Assembly: GCA_023653785.1 (NCBI GenBank)
Contig: JAMKCH010084969.1
Location: 32,600 to 96,599, forward strand
Direction of reading: 5' to 3'
Length of the DNA stretch: 64,000 nucleotides
Source: Ophioderma brevispina
Taxonomy: Eukaryota; Echinodermata; Ophiuroidea; Amphilepidida; Ophiodermatidae
In this document: positions 45,690 through 58,699 of the stretch, in pieces
How positions within the stretch are numbered: the stretch's first letter is position 1
How the letters are laid out: every line of letters starts with the position of its first letter
Made by a program: the position numbers and the translations under genes
Notes under the pieces: generated by a model
The model's input: the letters and a program-made list of their open reading frames with translations, nothing else
The model's database searches: none
What the model was told of the DNA's origin: nothing

Positions 45690-45950
45690 GTTCTAGGAAA
45701 TCAACTGAGGAGGGTAGCTGTTACCCTGGTAGAACTAAAAGATCTACCTACAAGGGCGTCAGCTCTGGAAAGCTAATGGCAGCCATCTAGCACCTTGATG
45801 TCAGGAAGGGCATCCGGTCAATTATTATCTTTTGCTCCAATAAATCCTCACACAGCAGTATTGCTGTAAATGTGAGGTCAATCCGGCCACCCCTGTTAGG
45901 AGGGACAAAATTGGATTTAAAACCTAGGTGGTTCTTCTTCTACTGCCTGC
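45690..45950 (+). mobile_element. GAGGAGGGTAGCTG retroposon, fullest copy
   Basis: In order: GAGGAGGGTAGCTGTTACCC, TAGAACTAAAAGATCTACC, CAGGAAGGGCATCCGGTCAA, CAATAAATCCTCACACAGCA, TCCGGCCACCCCTGTTAGG and a TACTACT-like tail. The last blocks match the 3' end of the LINE at 33870-34745, suggesting either a LINE 3' fragment or a SINE sharing its tail. Confidence 0.6.
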
Positions 45951-47550
45951 GAGCCACAAATGGCAAGTTGCAGGCCGTATCTAGGCTGTAGGCCACCTAC
46001 CTGCCATAATTTTTGGTATTTATAGGAACATTTGGTCATAAAAAAATTGAAGGAGCATTTATTAGAGAAGGAATTTTTTTACAGACAATACGGGGTACCT
46101 CAATTCTAACATTTCTTTAAAATCCAAACATACATTACATGGAGCGGCAGATTGAGCGTATTAAAATAGGCCATAGAGTACTCTATAAAATATTTCACAG
46201 CAACATAAACAACACATTTTCACTTGTAGATTTATAAAGGAAAAAGGTCAGCCGAAATACTTGGTAGATGAGAAGAGAAAAATACAAAGTTTTTCTATGA
46301 TACTAAAATCGCAGGATTTGAGTGAGTAGTGGGTCGAAGCCGAGTGTAGTGCCCCTCAAAGATAAAACAAGATAAAATAGAAAGCTGATAAGTCAAACAA
46401 AAACAATGAAATGGCTACAAACACTGAAAAAGCTTCAGGTCTTTAATTTCTTTTAATTTTGTGAAAGACCTTGAAATGCCTTGAAAAATAAATACTTCAT
46501 AATCCAAAAAATGTCACTTAGAATATGAGTTACTTCTCCTGTTGGGAGTGAACGTTTCTGGTTGGATTTAACATTTGAATTGACATTTAGATATATATGG
46601 GTCACTAGAGAATTATGGATTTCAAACAAAATAGCCCATGAGTACACGACAAGAACGTTTTCAATTAACTAAGCAAAATCAAAGCAAGTTTTTGAACCCA
46701 AGAAATCCTGCGTAAGGCTGTGAGTGAGTCACGGGAAATCGAGTCTCGCCCCAGGAATAAAATTCACCTGCTCGATATTTTACTTGATGCATTTCAAAAA
46801 TCTGGCCCATGAAGACCATGATGTGTATCAGGACGCTCAGCCCCATCTGGGAGTATGTACTACCGGTTCTCCCACTGAAAACTGAACCAAATTGAATCAT
46901 TATTATGGATGCACCCATAACACCTGAAATTCATTGGTATGGTAGCTGTGATAATGGCTTATTTATACATAATTTGCTGCTTTAGAGTCAAAGTTCCCAA
47001 AAGTTTGTTCCTGTTGCAGGATTCCAAGCTTGCCTTTAAAGAGTCAAATTTCAATGCATTATGGTGGGGATTAGGAAAACAGCTTCAAGTATAATGCATT
47101 TTTAATACATTACATAATTGAAGATTTTCCTAACAAGGGGAAAAAAAGACCAAATTGGCAACCAATTCAAAACCAACTAAACAACAAAATCCCTCAAAGT
47201 TCCACTTGATGAACCTAAATATCTCTTCTCATAAATTTGATTTTATTAGGATATCACAAATGATGCATGCATGGCAAGTGTTATTACTTCCCGCCTTTCA
47301 CAATTAAACTACTTGTGTAATGGAGCAATCAGTTATTACCAAATGGCCTGTGGCACATATCCGTTTCCCTCTTGACACAGTTTTACATACTCACAGACAT
47401 ATGTTTGTGTCCATGGTAACTGAAAGAGTTTTAAGGTCTCACAGCATTATTGGTGCACTATGCTGTACCTCCCCCCCCCCCCCCTCCAACTCCCAAATAA
47501 TATTTTATCTCTGGACAGCATTTACGGATTTCGTGTTACTGAGAGTACAT
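45951..47550. other. Intronic non-coding stretch
   Basis: No exon recognised. A C run (about 17 C) lies near 47471-47484. Confidence 0.3.
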
Positions 47551-47551
47551 G

Positions 47552-47760
47552 TGGTCCAGAGAAAGAGTGCAGGACTCGTGATAATTAGACCACTGAAGTT
47601 GTGAGTTTGAGTCCTGCTGTTGACAACAAGTTTGTGTCTTTGGGCAAAACATGTAGTTGCAATTGTCTCATTGGCCTAAGTGACAATTGCAATCTTAATT
47701 GATGCTAGGATTGTGTGCCTAGCCAGCTGTCCCCTAAGTGAAGAGATATAAATGAGTTTC
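47552..47760 (+). mobile_element. tRNA-derived SINE (same family as 53071)
   Basis: The GTGGTCCAGAGAAAGAGTGC A-box region, GCAGGACTCGTGAT, the B-like GTGAGTTTGAGTCCTG, TGTGTCTTTGGGCAAAA and CCTAGCCAGCTG blocks follow in the same order as at 53071-53400. Confidence 0.6.
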
Positions 47761-47823
47761 TTACTTTTGATTTAAATATCTCAAATCAAATAACTTTACT
47801 TTCAAATTTAGGACATTCCTTAC

Positions 47824-47919
47824 CAATTTATATTTCTGTAGCCTTTCCAGAGTTTTCTTACGTTCCGTCTGTATGAAATCTTTCTTCTCCGCTATCTCAG
47901 CTGCTTGCTGATCACGTTT
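47824..47919 (-). CDS. 32-codon coiled-coil exon of the WHAMM/JMY-like gene
   Basis: The acceptor (TTTCTTTATGCTTTTAG) and donor (TTG|GTAAGG) are good, and both phases are 0. The exon begins KRDQQAAEIAEKKDF and ends RKKTLERLQKYKL. This is a highly charged helix without proline, as in the coiled coil before the proline-rich region. It joins in frame to KYPSPRL of the next exon, and the resulting LQKYKLKYPS junction looks like the coiled-coil exit of WHAMM/JMY proteins as I remember them (unverified). Confidence 0.65.
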
Positions 47920-48019
47920 CTAAAAGCATAAAGAAATACATACATGTATCAAATTTACAGCATTCCACTTGCATTTGTCTACATCTTGAGCATTAGCTAC
48001 AGTTTCAATGGATTTATCT

Positions 48020-48600
48020 GATGTGTTTCTTTTATTTCAGATGCACATTGGTTTTATTTTAAACAGGAAATCAATCCTAAAATCAACTCTTGGTCAATCG
48101 CATCTCATATCAGCTTCCGCTTTAATGGCTAATGCTCCTGTTATAGAAAGGCCTCGCAAATTGTCTGAACAGGAAATAGAGGTTAATCTCATCTCTGACA
48201 ATGTACAATAACATAAAACAAGAAGATTGTCATCACAACATAATTGATCGATATGAGACATCCTGCGTGCCACCTGGCTTGGATGGATTTGATACATTTG
48301 ATCAAATTGCCTGTAACATGATTTTAATGTTACGAGGAAATTGCTTCTCTCCAATGACAACATCCTCAGACAATGTTCCAATAAAAATGACCACATTTCA
48401 GACAACTGAAGGCGGAGTGTGACAGGCATGCCAAGATGAGGGAAGGCACCACATCGTCTGTAAATTTATGACAATGTACAAGGGAGGAAATTACCACTCT
48501 GGTCGACAACATCTCCTCTGAACATGTTTAATTGCCGAATTGACAATATCCTGTGTGAGGGTGGAGGTAATATCATCTATTTCATGGATGATTAAATAAA
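48020..48600 (+). pseudogene. Unclassified decayed coding sequence
   Basis: A 67-codon frame ends at about 48210 (ERPRKLSEQEIEVNLISD near its end). A second frame at 48201-48420 continues directly (DRYETSCVPPGLDGFDTF early in it). The two overlap as if separated by a frameshift. Further fragments follow to about 48600. Composition looks protein-like, but I recognise no family; it may be a mobile-element ORF or a processed pseudogene. Confidence 0.3.
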
Positions 48601-49429
48601 TTCATATTTGTCAAAACAATGAAAATTACTTTACTATTCAGGCTGTCGATGATCAATTTAATACAAATCTTTATCCTGTTCTGGAACACTTGGGAATTGG
48701 TAAAGCCATATATTCACAACAAATTCCATCTGTAGGATTAGACTTATAGCCTTTTATCATTTGGACTAGCTCAATTGCGCGAGTACGAATAAAATGGAAA
48801 AGTCTTATTTTTTGGGTATCGAGCTGGCGATATTTGTACATGCCCAGGGTCTCTGAATGTTTGGACACAGGGTCTCTGAATGTTTGGACAGGATTGAATT
48901 TCCCAGGAAATATCCCACCCCTTGAATATTTGATATTTTTATATACTATAACCTTTTAGCATAAAGCAAAATAGTACAGCTTCTTAACATGATTTGCTTC
49001 AATTTTGTCATGTCTCAGAGTAAAATTTCTTCAACTATTTTTTTTAATCTCACAATTAAGCTTTGAGGAGATTTCTTTTTAAATTGCACTTAAAAATTTG
49101 ACCAGAAATGCAGTGTCACTAAAAAAGTTGTTATCCTTATCAGAATCTGAAAATATTTCTTAAACCATTTCCAGCATTATAAGACTGGTATAATACATGT
49201 ATTTTTTTTTTTACCTTAAGGCCTTTGGTTACCTATTAGTTCACTCCTCAATATCTAAATGTGGGGTTTATTACAGGTACCAACCTGTACTATTGAACTG
49301 TCCACTATTGTACATTTTTAAATTTAACACTAACATGGATGTCATTGGAGAATTAAGCCAAATTCTGACCAAACCAATCACAAAAAATTAAATAGCTTGA
49401 TGCTTAAAATCACATGGCATGTCATCACC

Positions 49430-50095
49430 TGCAAGTACACGGCCAATATCTTCATGGTAGTTACCACACAGTTACCACCGAGTAGACACAGATTACCTAC
49501 CCACTAGACGTACACTCACCGGCCAGGATTCCCGTGTATTTTTAGCACATAGACGAATGTGTACACACAATGGCTGTCTCCACTGTCGCGGAGTAGCTAC
49601 ATGGTTACACCGGCTCTCAGCGCGTGCTGTATTTCTCATGGCCAATTTGGTTTTTTATATATTTTTGGCATATATTTGCAGTTATTTATTAAAAGTGCGA
49701 GTATATGGGGGTTTTTGATGATGCCCATTTTGAATTTCATAATGTTTTTCCTAAAACACGATGAGAAAATGCTAAACAGAGAACATGTGCATAGCCCCCT
49801 CATTTCGTCCACTATCAAAATGGTGTCGTGGTAACAGCGGTGTAGCTACGTGGTAGCTGCGTGTCTACTCCGGTAGTGTCTATACCATATCCACCTTCTC
49901 GCCACCTAGTGAGCAACTACAGGGTAGCCATTGGGGTAGGTACAGCAGAGGAGCCACACCAATGTATACCTAATAACTGTGTACTTTGCAAGCCCTATCT
50001 TGCATCTACTGCCTTGCAACTAGCCCAGTGTGTACTGTGCAGTAGCTACCGCGGTAGACATGGTATAGCTGCCGTATAGGCTACCACGTGAGTAA
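49430..50095. repeat. Block rich in GTAGCTAC-like palindromes
   Basis: GGTAGCT/AGCTACC variants recur near 49592, 49842, 49852, 50042 and 50064, in both orientations, with GGTAG/CTACC between them. The block is richer in GC than its flanks. It could be the subterminal repeat array of a DNA transposon, but clear termini were not found. Confidence 0.35.
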
Positions 50096-50391
50096 GAAAA
50101 CAGCCATGTGAGTAAGAAAACAGCCATGTTGGAATAGACCTAGATTGCACTAACCATAACAGGAAGGATATCTGCAGTTACACGTGTGGGTGACTGCCAC
50201 AAGCACCCATCAATAAACCCCTTCCTTTTAAAATTAAAAAAATAAGTGTGACTCCAAATGGCATGTGTGACTTAGCTCACTAACAAAATCCAAACAATAT
50301 CGTTAGTTCAGAATAGTATACTATAAAGTAGGACATGTTCAAAGTAAAGACCACTGCATGTTCAAAAATTTCACTATAAATTTACACTTAA

Positions 50392-50941
50392 AGGGATTAG
50401 CAGCGATTTGCTAATCCGAAACATAAAAAAAATCATCAAAATTCATATTTTTATATTTTTGTTACTGGCATGGATATGCAAACATAACCTGCAAGTGGTT
50501 GGCTTGAAATCTGGGTAGTAAAGGCAAGGCAGTACTTTTTATCTGATTCTGTAATTTTCTATACGTGCGTATCAAAATTCCGACTTGAGATTAAAAAAGC
50601 CTTTCCCGGTGAATATCACAGATTTTCAGCGTGATATTGTGCACCATTATCACTACATTTTGATAATGGCAATACAAACGCAACATTATTGATCTTTGTT
50701 CATTCTGTACTGGTGTAAACCACAATCAGAGTGTTTAATGCCCAGTTTTGAGATTGCCTCGCTGTATGTTATTGCGGGAGGAGGATGACAAAATTGCCTC
50801 AAATACTTCTTTTTATTCTATTTGGTGGTTTGTTTCTAACATTAAAGCAGTACATGGATTGTACACACTATCCCTGATTTATAAGTTAAAAACTGCAGTT
50901 CCACATTTTTGTTATTCTCTCTCGCATTATCGTTGTAACCC
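50392..50941 (+). mobile_element. 550-bp TTAA-flanked MITE (GGGATTAGCAGCG family), copy 1
   Basis: TTAA lies on both sides (50388-50391 and 50942-50945). The left end is AGGGATTAGCAGCGAT, followed by an internal inverted TTGCTAATCC. The right end is diverged (TATCGTTGTAACCC). A TTAA target suggests piggyBac-like mobilisation. Copies occur at 59446-60010 (opposite orientation) and 31296-31890. Confidence 0.7.
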
Positions 50942-50945
50942 TTAA

Positions 50946-53070
50946 GCAACTAGTCTAAAATGAAGTCCAAATTTCAACCAAAATTTTCTGCCATAGTAAA
51001 AAATAAAGTTATAAATTCCAGCTATGCTGTTTTCTGACTTTTACGGAACATGAAATCCTGTGTTGTTGAGTTTTGTACCCTTCGGACTTAATTAAATGGT
51101 GCTGGGGCAAATTTGTTACATAGGGATCTAACAAACCAACGATAAAATATGGCAACACCCTTAGCATGTGTTGTTTCCTTGTTTTTTGGCTAGATCCGCT
51201 TAAATCCAGAGTGAATTAAAAACATTCGGGGATGTAATTTAAAACATGTTACGTTTTTGGATGATAACATGACGAAATACAAAGCCGGTAAATTTGATTA
51301 CAATTTATGGTGCTTGAATCTGCATTTTTATTCTGGAGGCGGTAGATTCGGCGGCATCTTTCAATGTTATCATTGTTGGCATTTCTGGCAGTGATGTCAA
51401 CACCTGATTTTCCACAGCAGTAATTGCCTGGAACTCTGAATGTAACATACAAATTTGTTTTTCACAATTTATGGAAGTGATTTCAGTAATGGTCCCATTT
51501 CATTATGTCTGAATATTTTTTTGCTTGTTATTGTTGTCCTTTAACAACAACAACATCAAGGAGTTACAGTGATGTGTACGTTTTACTAACGCTCTTCTAT
51601 TTGTTGTCATCATTACCAAAAAACAGAATCAAAGCATGGTAGAGCCCAGTTTTTTCCCATAAAAAACACTCCTTTGAGAGATCTACAACTAAAATAACAT
51701 AGAGAATACTTTATCATATCAAGAAACTGACTTCAGGCTAATACTTGCCCATACTTTTCAAAATAATTTGAAGGCACTTTCCTCTAATTGGTTAAGTCCC
51801 TTAAGACATCACCAGTTTTTCACTGAATGATCAATCAAAACTGCAAACAGTGCCTTTCAATATTGGTTTATTTGGAAAAAATTGTTAGTATCCAAATGAT
51901 CAGAATGCATCTTACCATACATATGATGCACTAGAAAAATCATAATCTATCCTGTAAAATACTTAAAGCTACCAGCTTTATGGGCTAAAACTTTAAACTT
52001 AAAAAGCTCTCTCCACTGGGTATTATCAAGGCAATTACAACTGGATCAAGGGTGTAGTCGTAGTAGTTGATTGATAACTTAAGTAAACACCAATGGGTCA
52101 AGGCAATATTTGTAGGTAGGTAATTTTAAGTGAAAACAATATTTTTGGTGCTACACACACTCATATATAAGTGATGTACCATGAGGTGACATCTCTGTAC
52201 TCATGTTCATAAAAATTCTTAATACGTAATAACTATATTAAACGGGTTGCTCACTTCAATGATCACTTTGGCCCAAATGCTGTTCTTTTTGATACTGATT
52301 TTGATATTTTTAACATATGGGTGCAAAAGTAGTCTATATTAAATAATTCTTAGAGTTGTCCGGGCTTTCTTGATAGGTCAATAAAATATGTTCCTTGTTT
52401 TGATCTTTCAGACACTGTCTAAAATGTGGAGAGCGCAGAGAAATAGCATGTCATAAAATAATTAGTTTTAGAAAAAAATGACCAACAGAGAATTATTCCA
52501 AATGAAATACAAGACTATTTTGTTGTGCGAGTACAACAAGGTCATAAATGCAATAGACCGTATTATACCAGCCATGTTGGTGGACAGATAGACGCATTCC
52601 GTACTACAATACATTCACCTGTTCATGATCCCTGTGCAATCGCTAAACATGGATCGATTGACATCTGAATTATTGTAGTCCTGGAATGTTGCATCTTGTC
52701 CACCACATGTCCTGGTGGCTGCCGTCATATTGATACGGTCCTATAGCTGCCATGCGATACATCTGCGTGCTGCCATGTGTAAGGATAACTCTCAATTTGT
52801 ATTATCCCGGTCAGGTGAGTCCCCCCCCCCCCCCAGTGGCTCTTGTAAGTTTCTTCGGGGGGGGGCGACAACAGCCAGTCACCTTATAACCATTTTCAGA
52901 GCCACTGACCAAAGACTTGGGCATAATAGTATGTTTGCTGGTAATTTCTGACAATGGCAGCTATTGCACTTACGACCTTGTTTGCACTCACATGAGGATT
53001 TATTAACAGGGTGGAATGATTAACTGTGTGTAATAATGAGACCAGACAAGATTGCTTTGATACAAACTAG
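50946..53070. other. Intronic non-coding stretch
   Basis: No exon recognised. Two G/C homopolymer runs lie near 52818-52833 and 52857-52866; a (ACA)n-like AACAACAACAACATC tract lies near 51545. Confidence 0.3.
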
Positions 53071-53405
53071 AGAGCATGTGTGGTCTATAGTGGAAAAGCG
53101 CAGGACTCGTGATCATTAGACCGTTAACATGGGTGAGTTTGAGCCCCACTGTGATCAACATGTTTGTGTCCCTGGGCAAGATACTTAATCCTCAATTATT
53201 GCTTCATCGACCCAAGCGCAATCAGGGGAAGCTGTTATGGGCAACATTACAATCCAAGTGCTGGTAGTTTTGTGCGCTTGGCCAGCTGCCTACCTCTAAG
53301 CAAAATGATTTTGACGATTTCCTGATTGCAGCGCAATAATAATTAGGTAACAGTTCATTGAGCGACCTTCGGGATGGTATGGTGCTTTATAAAAGTCCTT
53401 ATTAT
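53071..53405 (+). mobile_element. tRNA-derived SINE, fullest copy
   Basis: The A-box-like TGGTCTATAGTGG (about 53080), B-like GAGTTTGAGCCCC (53134-53146), a TGGGCAAGATACTTAATCC core, GCGCTTGGCCAGCTGCC and a GGTGCTTTATAAAAGTCC end are present in order. It abuts the 3' tail of the RTE element that follows, head to tail. Confidence 0.65.
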
Positions 53406-53415
53406 CATGATTAAT

Positions 53416-54260
53416 TCAATCATCATCATCATCAGTCGACTGCGTAGCAGGCGATCGCAAGTTTCCTCCAGTCACTTCTGTTTTGGGCCAAGTTGGAGAT
53501 AGCCTTTGGTTGCAACATGTTGTTATGTGTTCCCCAAGAGCTTTTGGATGTAGGAGAGATATGATGTTTCTCTGTCGGCCTGGCTTCCTCTTGCCATGTG
53601 TTGTATTAGAAAGCACTATCACCTACTAGGACTAGCACTCTCCCTCTGGCATCCTTAGAATATTACCAAGAAAAGTAAGCTGTTTCAGTCTTACTCGGTT
53701 TATAAGAGGCTCCGTACCTGTAGCACCAGCAGCTAGATTGTGGCATTTGGGCCACGATCAATGCGCTTGCGTTCTACATGATTCTGTAGCAACATGTTGC
53801 GAAAGATTGACCTTACTCTCCAAATTGTTTGTCAAGCAAACCCAAGTTTTCGCACCCAACAAAAATATTTCACACATGTTGTGTTGAGGAGGCGTACTTT
53901 CATTTCAATTGGTATACTTTGACTTCTAGATGCCGCTCCACTTCCAAATGCTGCCCATGCAAGGGCTTTTCGTCTGTCCGGTCCTTTAGAACTGGAAGCC
54001 ATCATACAACCAGATTATTTGGAAGTCGTAGACATGGTTTGATGCACTCGCCCTAAACTTTAAGCAGTTGAAGTGGGTTGCAGTTGGTAGTCCTGTACTC
54101 TGGTCCTTTTGCACACTGATGAGAGGCCAATTCTTCAGCTGCAGCTGCTGTTTTCTTGCTAACTGTGCCTGAGCTCTAGGATTGAAGACTCCAGTAGGTC
54201 GATATCGTCAGCGAAATCTCGGTCGTTTAAGACTTTTTGCTGTGATACCTCCTGGATACT
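53416..54260 (-). mobile_element. RTE-clade LINE remnant with a (TGA)n tail
   Basis: The minus strand shows the catalytic DRDFADDIDLLE box (54223-54188), then RKALAWAAFGSG (about 53960), RNMLLQNHVE (about 53785) and a C-terminal NLAQNRSDWRKLAIAC (about 53480). It ends in TGATGATGATGATG (from about 53433). A short TGA-repeat tail is characteristic of RTE elements. Multiple stops and frameshifts are present; only the 3' half remains. Confidence 0.75.
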
Positions 54261-56360
54261 GAGATGTGTCATCAATCCGGAGTCTGTATTTTTGTTGCCG
54301 TTCTATTTGTCATTATTATTAACAGTCCTTTTAGAAGTGTTGTTGGCGCTGCTGCCAAACTTGTGACCCAAAACTGACAAATTAAAAGTGTCTGGTTCAC
54401 TGAAGTGCAGTGCCAACATCATAATTAACCTGACTGTTGACACAGACCTGTTTTTATATGCCAAAATAATTTAAACTAAAAGAAAAGTCTGACAGAGGGC
54501 AAAGTTTCCAATACTTTCCTCTGATCCCTTTAAAAGGATGATTTTTCCATTGCCAAACCACAATATGAATGTACACAAGAGGACAATCTTTCGTTTTGCT
54601 CCTTAGTACCTGTTTGCAAGATGTCTTTTGAGGCAAGAGTTACAATTACACGGATATTATCCCTCCACCACACCGCCACACTGGATACTCTTGCTGTTTA
54701 TAGTGGGCGTTTAATTTTACTGATGCATAGAGATGTATGAGTGATCACACTAATTATTTTGTTCATCATATGTTGGTTTGTCTTAAATGTTTAACTGCTA
54801 AATTTTCAGAATTTTGTTTAGAAAACTAGTATAAATGAATTTTTGATCTTGAAGCATATGAATGAAAGAATCTTGTGAGGGCTGACAGAATCAGTATTTT
54901 GCATACTTGATTGCCATGGTAACCAAAAACAAACATCTGTGACTTCATTTTTTAATGATTGAAATACTGTAATATATGTGTTGAAAGTGCTTTGAAATTG
55001 CCTAAAAAGAGGGAAAACTTCATAGATACTATTTTGTATTTTGGCCACCATATTGTAATTCTGAAGGCAACCAAATTGGTTCTTTTGCTTGGAAATGTTG
55101 ATTTCAATCCTTATTTGATTTTGAAAAGCACATGAAATTATCAATGTGAAAAATTAGTTTTACACTAGCCTGCCAAATTCAAGCTTGACTTTTTAAAATG
55201 TGCATGTAAACACATGCGATTGTCCTATACTTTATCTCATATTATATTCAAGGTGCATTTCTTGATTCATTACCTTCTGTTTATTCATGTGACGCACTGG
55301 ATATCCTTGAGAAAAGCTTATTCTCAAAATTTGAGCTGATCCCATCTTGCGGTGTTGTATATTGAGCAGTTGCGTCATTTCCCACGGCCCCATAGCTACT
55401 CTGCCATAATATCTGCCCGTTTACGACAGAAAATACAAAATTGCAATTTCTTACAGATAAAACCGAATTTGCACGTATATTGGGTGCACCCGTGCTTACT
55501 ATGGCTAAGGGTCATATGATATAAAAATCTTAAATCTACATTTTTTGTTATGGTAAGTCCGGGGGCACTAGCCTGTGGGATCATGAAATGCCCTTTAATT
55601 TTTTTAATTTTTTTATGTTTTATGATTTTTTTAGCAAAAAAAGACCAAAATAGTCGCGAGAATCAAACCAATTTGCCATATTTGATTTGGCAAACTCTAT
55701 GACCTCCCGACCTAAATATTTTTTTATTCTGAGTATTGTGAATATCATACTTGAAATCTTCCTTGAATTTTGCTTTGAAATATTGGGAATTTAGAGCTTT
55801 TTAAGCAATTCGAACCATGTCAGGAAATGTCAGGAAAACAAGTGAAAAAAAGTGGGAAATTATCTGCCTATCATTAGACGCCCTCTGACCCTATTCATGA
55901 CCTTCAAATATGTTTCAGAAACACACTAACCCACCCCAAAAAGCTATTTTTGTCCTGACATATGACACTGAATAATATTCAGTGGTTTGTTAAAGGGGCA
56001 TTTTCAATTATCCCACGCCTCGTCCCGACCTACCTCAAACAGTTGATATTTTCATGTCATCAGAACCGTTACATTAGCAATCCTGTGTGACAAATCTTAC
56101 GGGCAGATTTGGTTGTGTCTGTAAGAAATTAGCGTTTTTATTTTCTGTCTGTAAATGGACAGAAATTATAGCACAGGGGCTATGGGACTGTGGGAAACGA
56201 GCATTTGATCATAACCAAAAACGCAAAGTCGGGATCAGCTAAAAAGTTGTGAATAAGCTTTTCTCAAATATATTATGTGAACAATGAAAAAAAGACAGTG
56301 ATAGATCAACGAAAGACACCTTCTAATTTTTGGAATACTGAAATATGAAAAAAGAGTGAA
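54261..56360. other. Intronic non-coding stretch
   Basis: No exon or recognised repeat; AT-rich, with short T runs near 55597-55640. Confidence 0.3.
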
Positions 56361-56364
56361 AAAT

Positions 56365-58470
56365 CTTGAAGAATCATGTCAGAGCTATAGTGGCGAACCT
56401 GGTTCACTGCCCCTTAAGAGGACGAACTGGAAACCGTACTACTAAACTTTCACCAGGAACGCAGGGGAGGTCTGACAACATCTCAACTGAGCAAGCCGAA
56501 AAACTTCGGCCCAGTGCAAATTAAAGAAGTTGGCTTCTGAGCTCTACAATTGCTGCCTTATTCCCCCAGATTCCCCAAAGATTTGGAGGAAAAGCGCATG
56601 TTAGTGGCACTCCTAAAAGTATGGAAAAAGATCCATCTAATCCCAAGAGTTATTTAACCAATGATCACTACTCAGCCGCTACCTTACAAGTCTTTGAACA
56701 TTGCTCAAACGATCGCACCTGTGCTAGATGAACACCTCATACCAGAACAAGCACGTTTTGGGCCAAGCAAAATCAAACAACAAGTAAAGTTACTAAACCT
56801 AACTCGACATATTGAGGATGTTTTCCAGAAAAGGGGAATTTTTTACTTTGGTTAACCGGAATCGGGTGTTTGTGATCATTAGCAGCGTAGGACACTGTTA
56901 ATCACAGAGCTTTACCATACGATTCTGGAACTCACCAAGACATCCGCTCACTGAAGCTCATTCAGAGTTGCCTTGCAAACGGATGTTCTTTGTTCGGCTG
57001 AGCCGAGCGGAGAAGAGCAGAAGGTGGTGTTGGCTCAAGAATGGACTTACCCCAAGGGAGCATGCTTGCACCTCTCCTGTTCAAACATCTATTACCAACA
57101 ACCAGGCCCGTAACCAGGGATTTTTAGGAGAGGGGTGACGTTTTTTCAAAAGGGGACCTTTTTACGCCAAAATTCGCCCCTCTCCAAAAGGGGGGAGGGG
57201 GGCAAAATTGACAAAAGTGCGACTTTTTTCAACTAAATAGCATAAAACCCCTGAATTGATCGCTATGCGCTCTCTGCTTGCAAAATCGATTTATGGGACC
57301 TTTTTTGAGCCCATCTTTTTTTCAGGCGGTTTTTTTGGGCTTTTTTGGATTGGGGGGATCGCCACCTCGCTCCCTCCCCCTGGTTACGGGGCCTGCCAAC
57401 AACCAACCTAGGAGTACAGGAACTGTCATTTTATCTATGCAGACAATCTTGGATTTAGCGCACAAGATGCAGACTTTACAGTTTTTGAAGAGAGACTCTC
57501 AAAACCTTTGGATGAACTCACTCCTGATTGTGAGGAAAAATACCTGTTGTGATCCATCCAAGACACAGGTGTGTTCTTCCGTTCTATGCAACACCCTGAA
57601 GCCAAACTTAGCTTAAAAGTAACCTGGTCTGGAAAACCCCCCCTGGAGCACTGTGTGACAATCCTGTCTACTAGGAGTTACCTTGGGACCCCACTCGCTC
57701 TTATAAGAACCCACATCAAGCAGACAACAGAGTAACGTAATATCACGCAATAACACTTGAACAAACTCACTCGCATAAGATGGGGGTGCTCGCCAACATA
57801 ACCCTACGATTGACGGAACTTGCCCTGTACTATCAGGTGCAGAGTATGAATGCACTGTATGGGGAAAGATCAACCATACAAGAAGCTTGATCTAGTGTTA
57901 AATGCCCCTGCCAGCTTATCACAGGTTGTCTTACCTCAAACAAGAACTTACAACTCTATACATCTTAGCAGAATTGAACTTACATCAGACAGGCCATCGT
58001 AGTGTAGGCCAAAGAATGCAAGAGCGTAGCTGTCAAAGTGTCTAATTGTGAAGCACCAGGACAGAGACCAGTTGCTAACCGCTTAAATCCCAGAGAGAGG
58101 TTCTAAGCCAAAGTCCAGACCCTTGAAGCAGTCTGTAAGGAGTTAAGAGATGTATGTGGAACAGAAAACTTGCTATCAACCAATTAATCGATTGTGTTGA
58201 AAGTGGTGAGCATCTCTTTACCTGGAGCTGACTCCGTGTGAATGGATGAATGGCGAGTCTCAACAGATGAGAACCAGAATCAGTGATGTAAAGTTTTCTT
58301 GCAGAAGTGGGGCTACATGGAAGCAGATCAGGACACTACTGTGATTGTGGAACAGCACTACAGACAATGGAACATCTCCCGGTCTGCCCAAAAGTTGGAG
58401 CAACAATACCACAGACAAGGGACCTTGCAGAAAGTGAAGCAGACAGACATTGCAACACACCTCTGAAACA
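56365..58470 (+). mobile_element. LINE reverse-transcriptase remnant, split by a hAT MITE
   Basis: Segments in order: a KIWRKSACLVALLK-like stretch (about 56585), PYKSLNIAQTIAPVLDEHLI (about 56680), LLNLTRHIEDVFQKRGI (about 56790), a decayed DTVNHRAL region (about 56890), NGLPQGSMLAPLLF (about 57040) and then the MITE. After it come YADNLGFSAQDADF (about 57435, a changed catalytic Asp), HCVTILSTRSYLG (about 57650), TGCLTSNKNLQLYILAE (about 57920) and a C-terminal WGYMEADQDT segment (about 58305). Stops and shifts are frequent. The order matches a common invertebrate non-LTR element. Confidence 0.75.
57103..57395. mobile_element. 293-bp hAT MITE with an 8-bp target duplication
   Basis: The inverted ends are CAGGCCCGTAACCAGGG and CCCTGGTTACGGGGCCTG. 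CCAACAAC is directly repeated outside both ends (57095-57102 and 57396-57403). An 8-bp duplication with CAG ends fits the hAT superfamily. The interior has runs of G and T (AAAAGGGGGGAGGGGGGC). It is inserted in the reverse-transcriptase region of the LINE remnant and so is younger than it. Confidence 0.85.
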
Positions 58471-58699
58471 CTGTGTTTGCATATAATAAGAAGACAACAT
58501 CTGAGATTGGTTTTATACAATGGGATACCTGGCCTTTGATATTTATTTACCCAAGTATGAAAGCAATGATATTCCGCGAAAAAATTTAGCAATTTAACTA
58601 AGATTTTTTAACAGACACTACAGCATGGACAGACACCATACACACAAAACCATTGTATCTATGAGGACCTTCAGCTACTAGAAAAGGAAATGAAATGTG

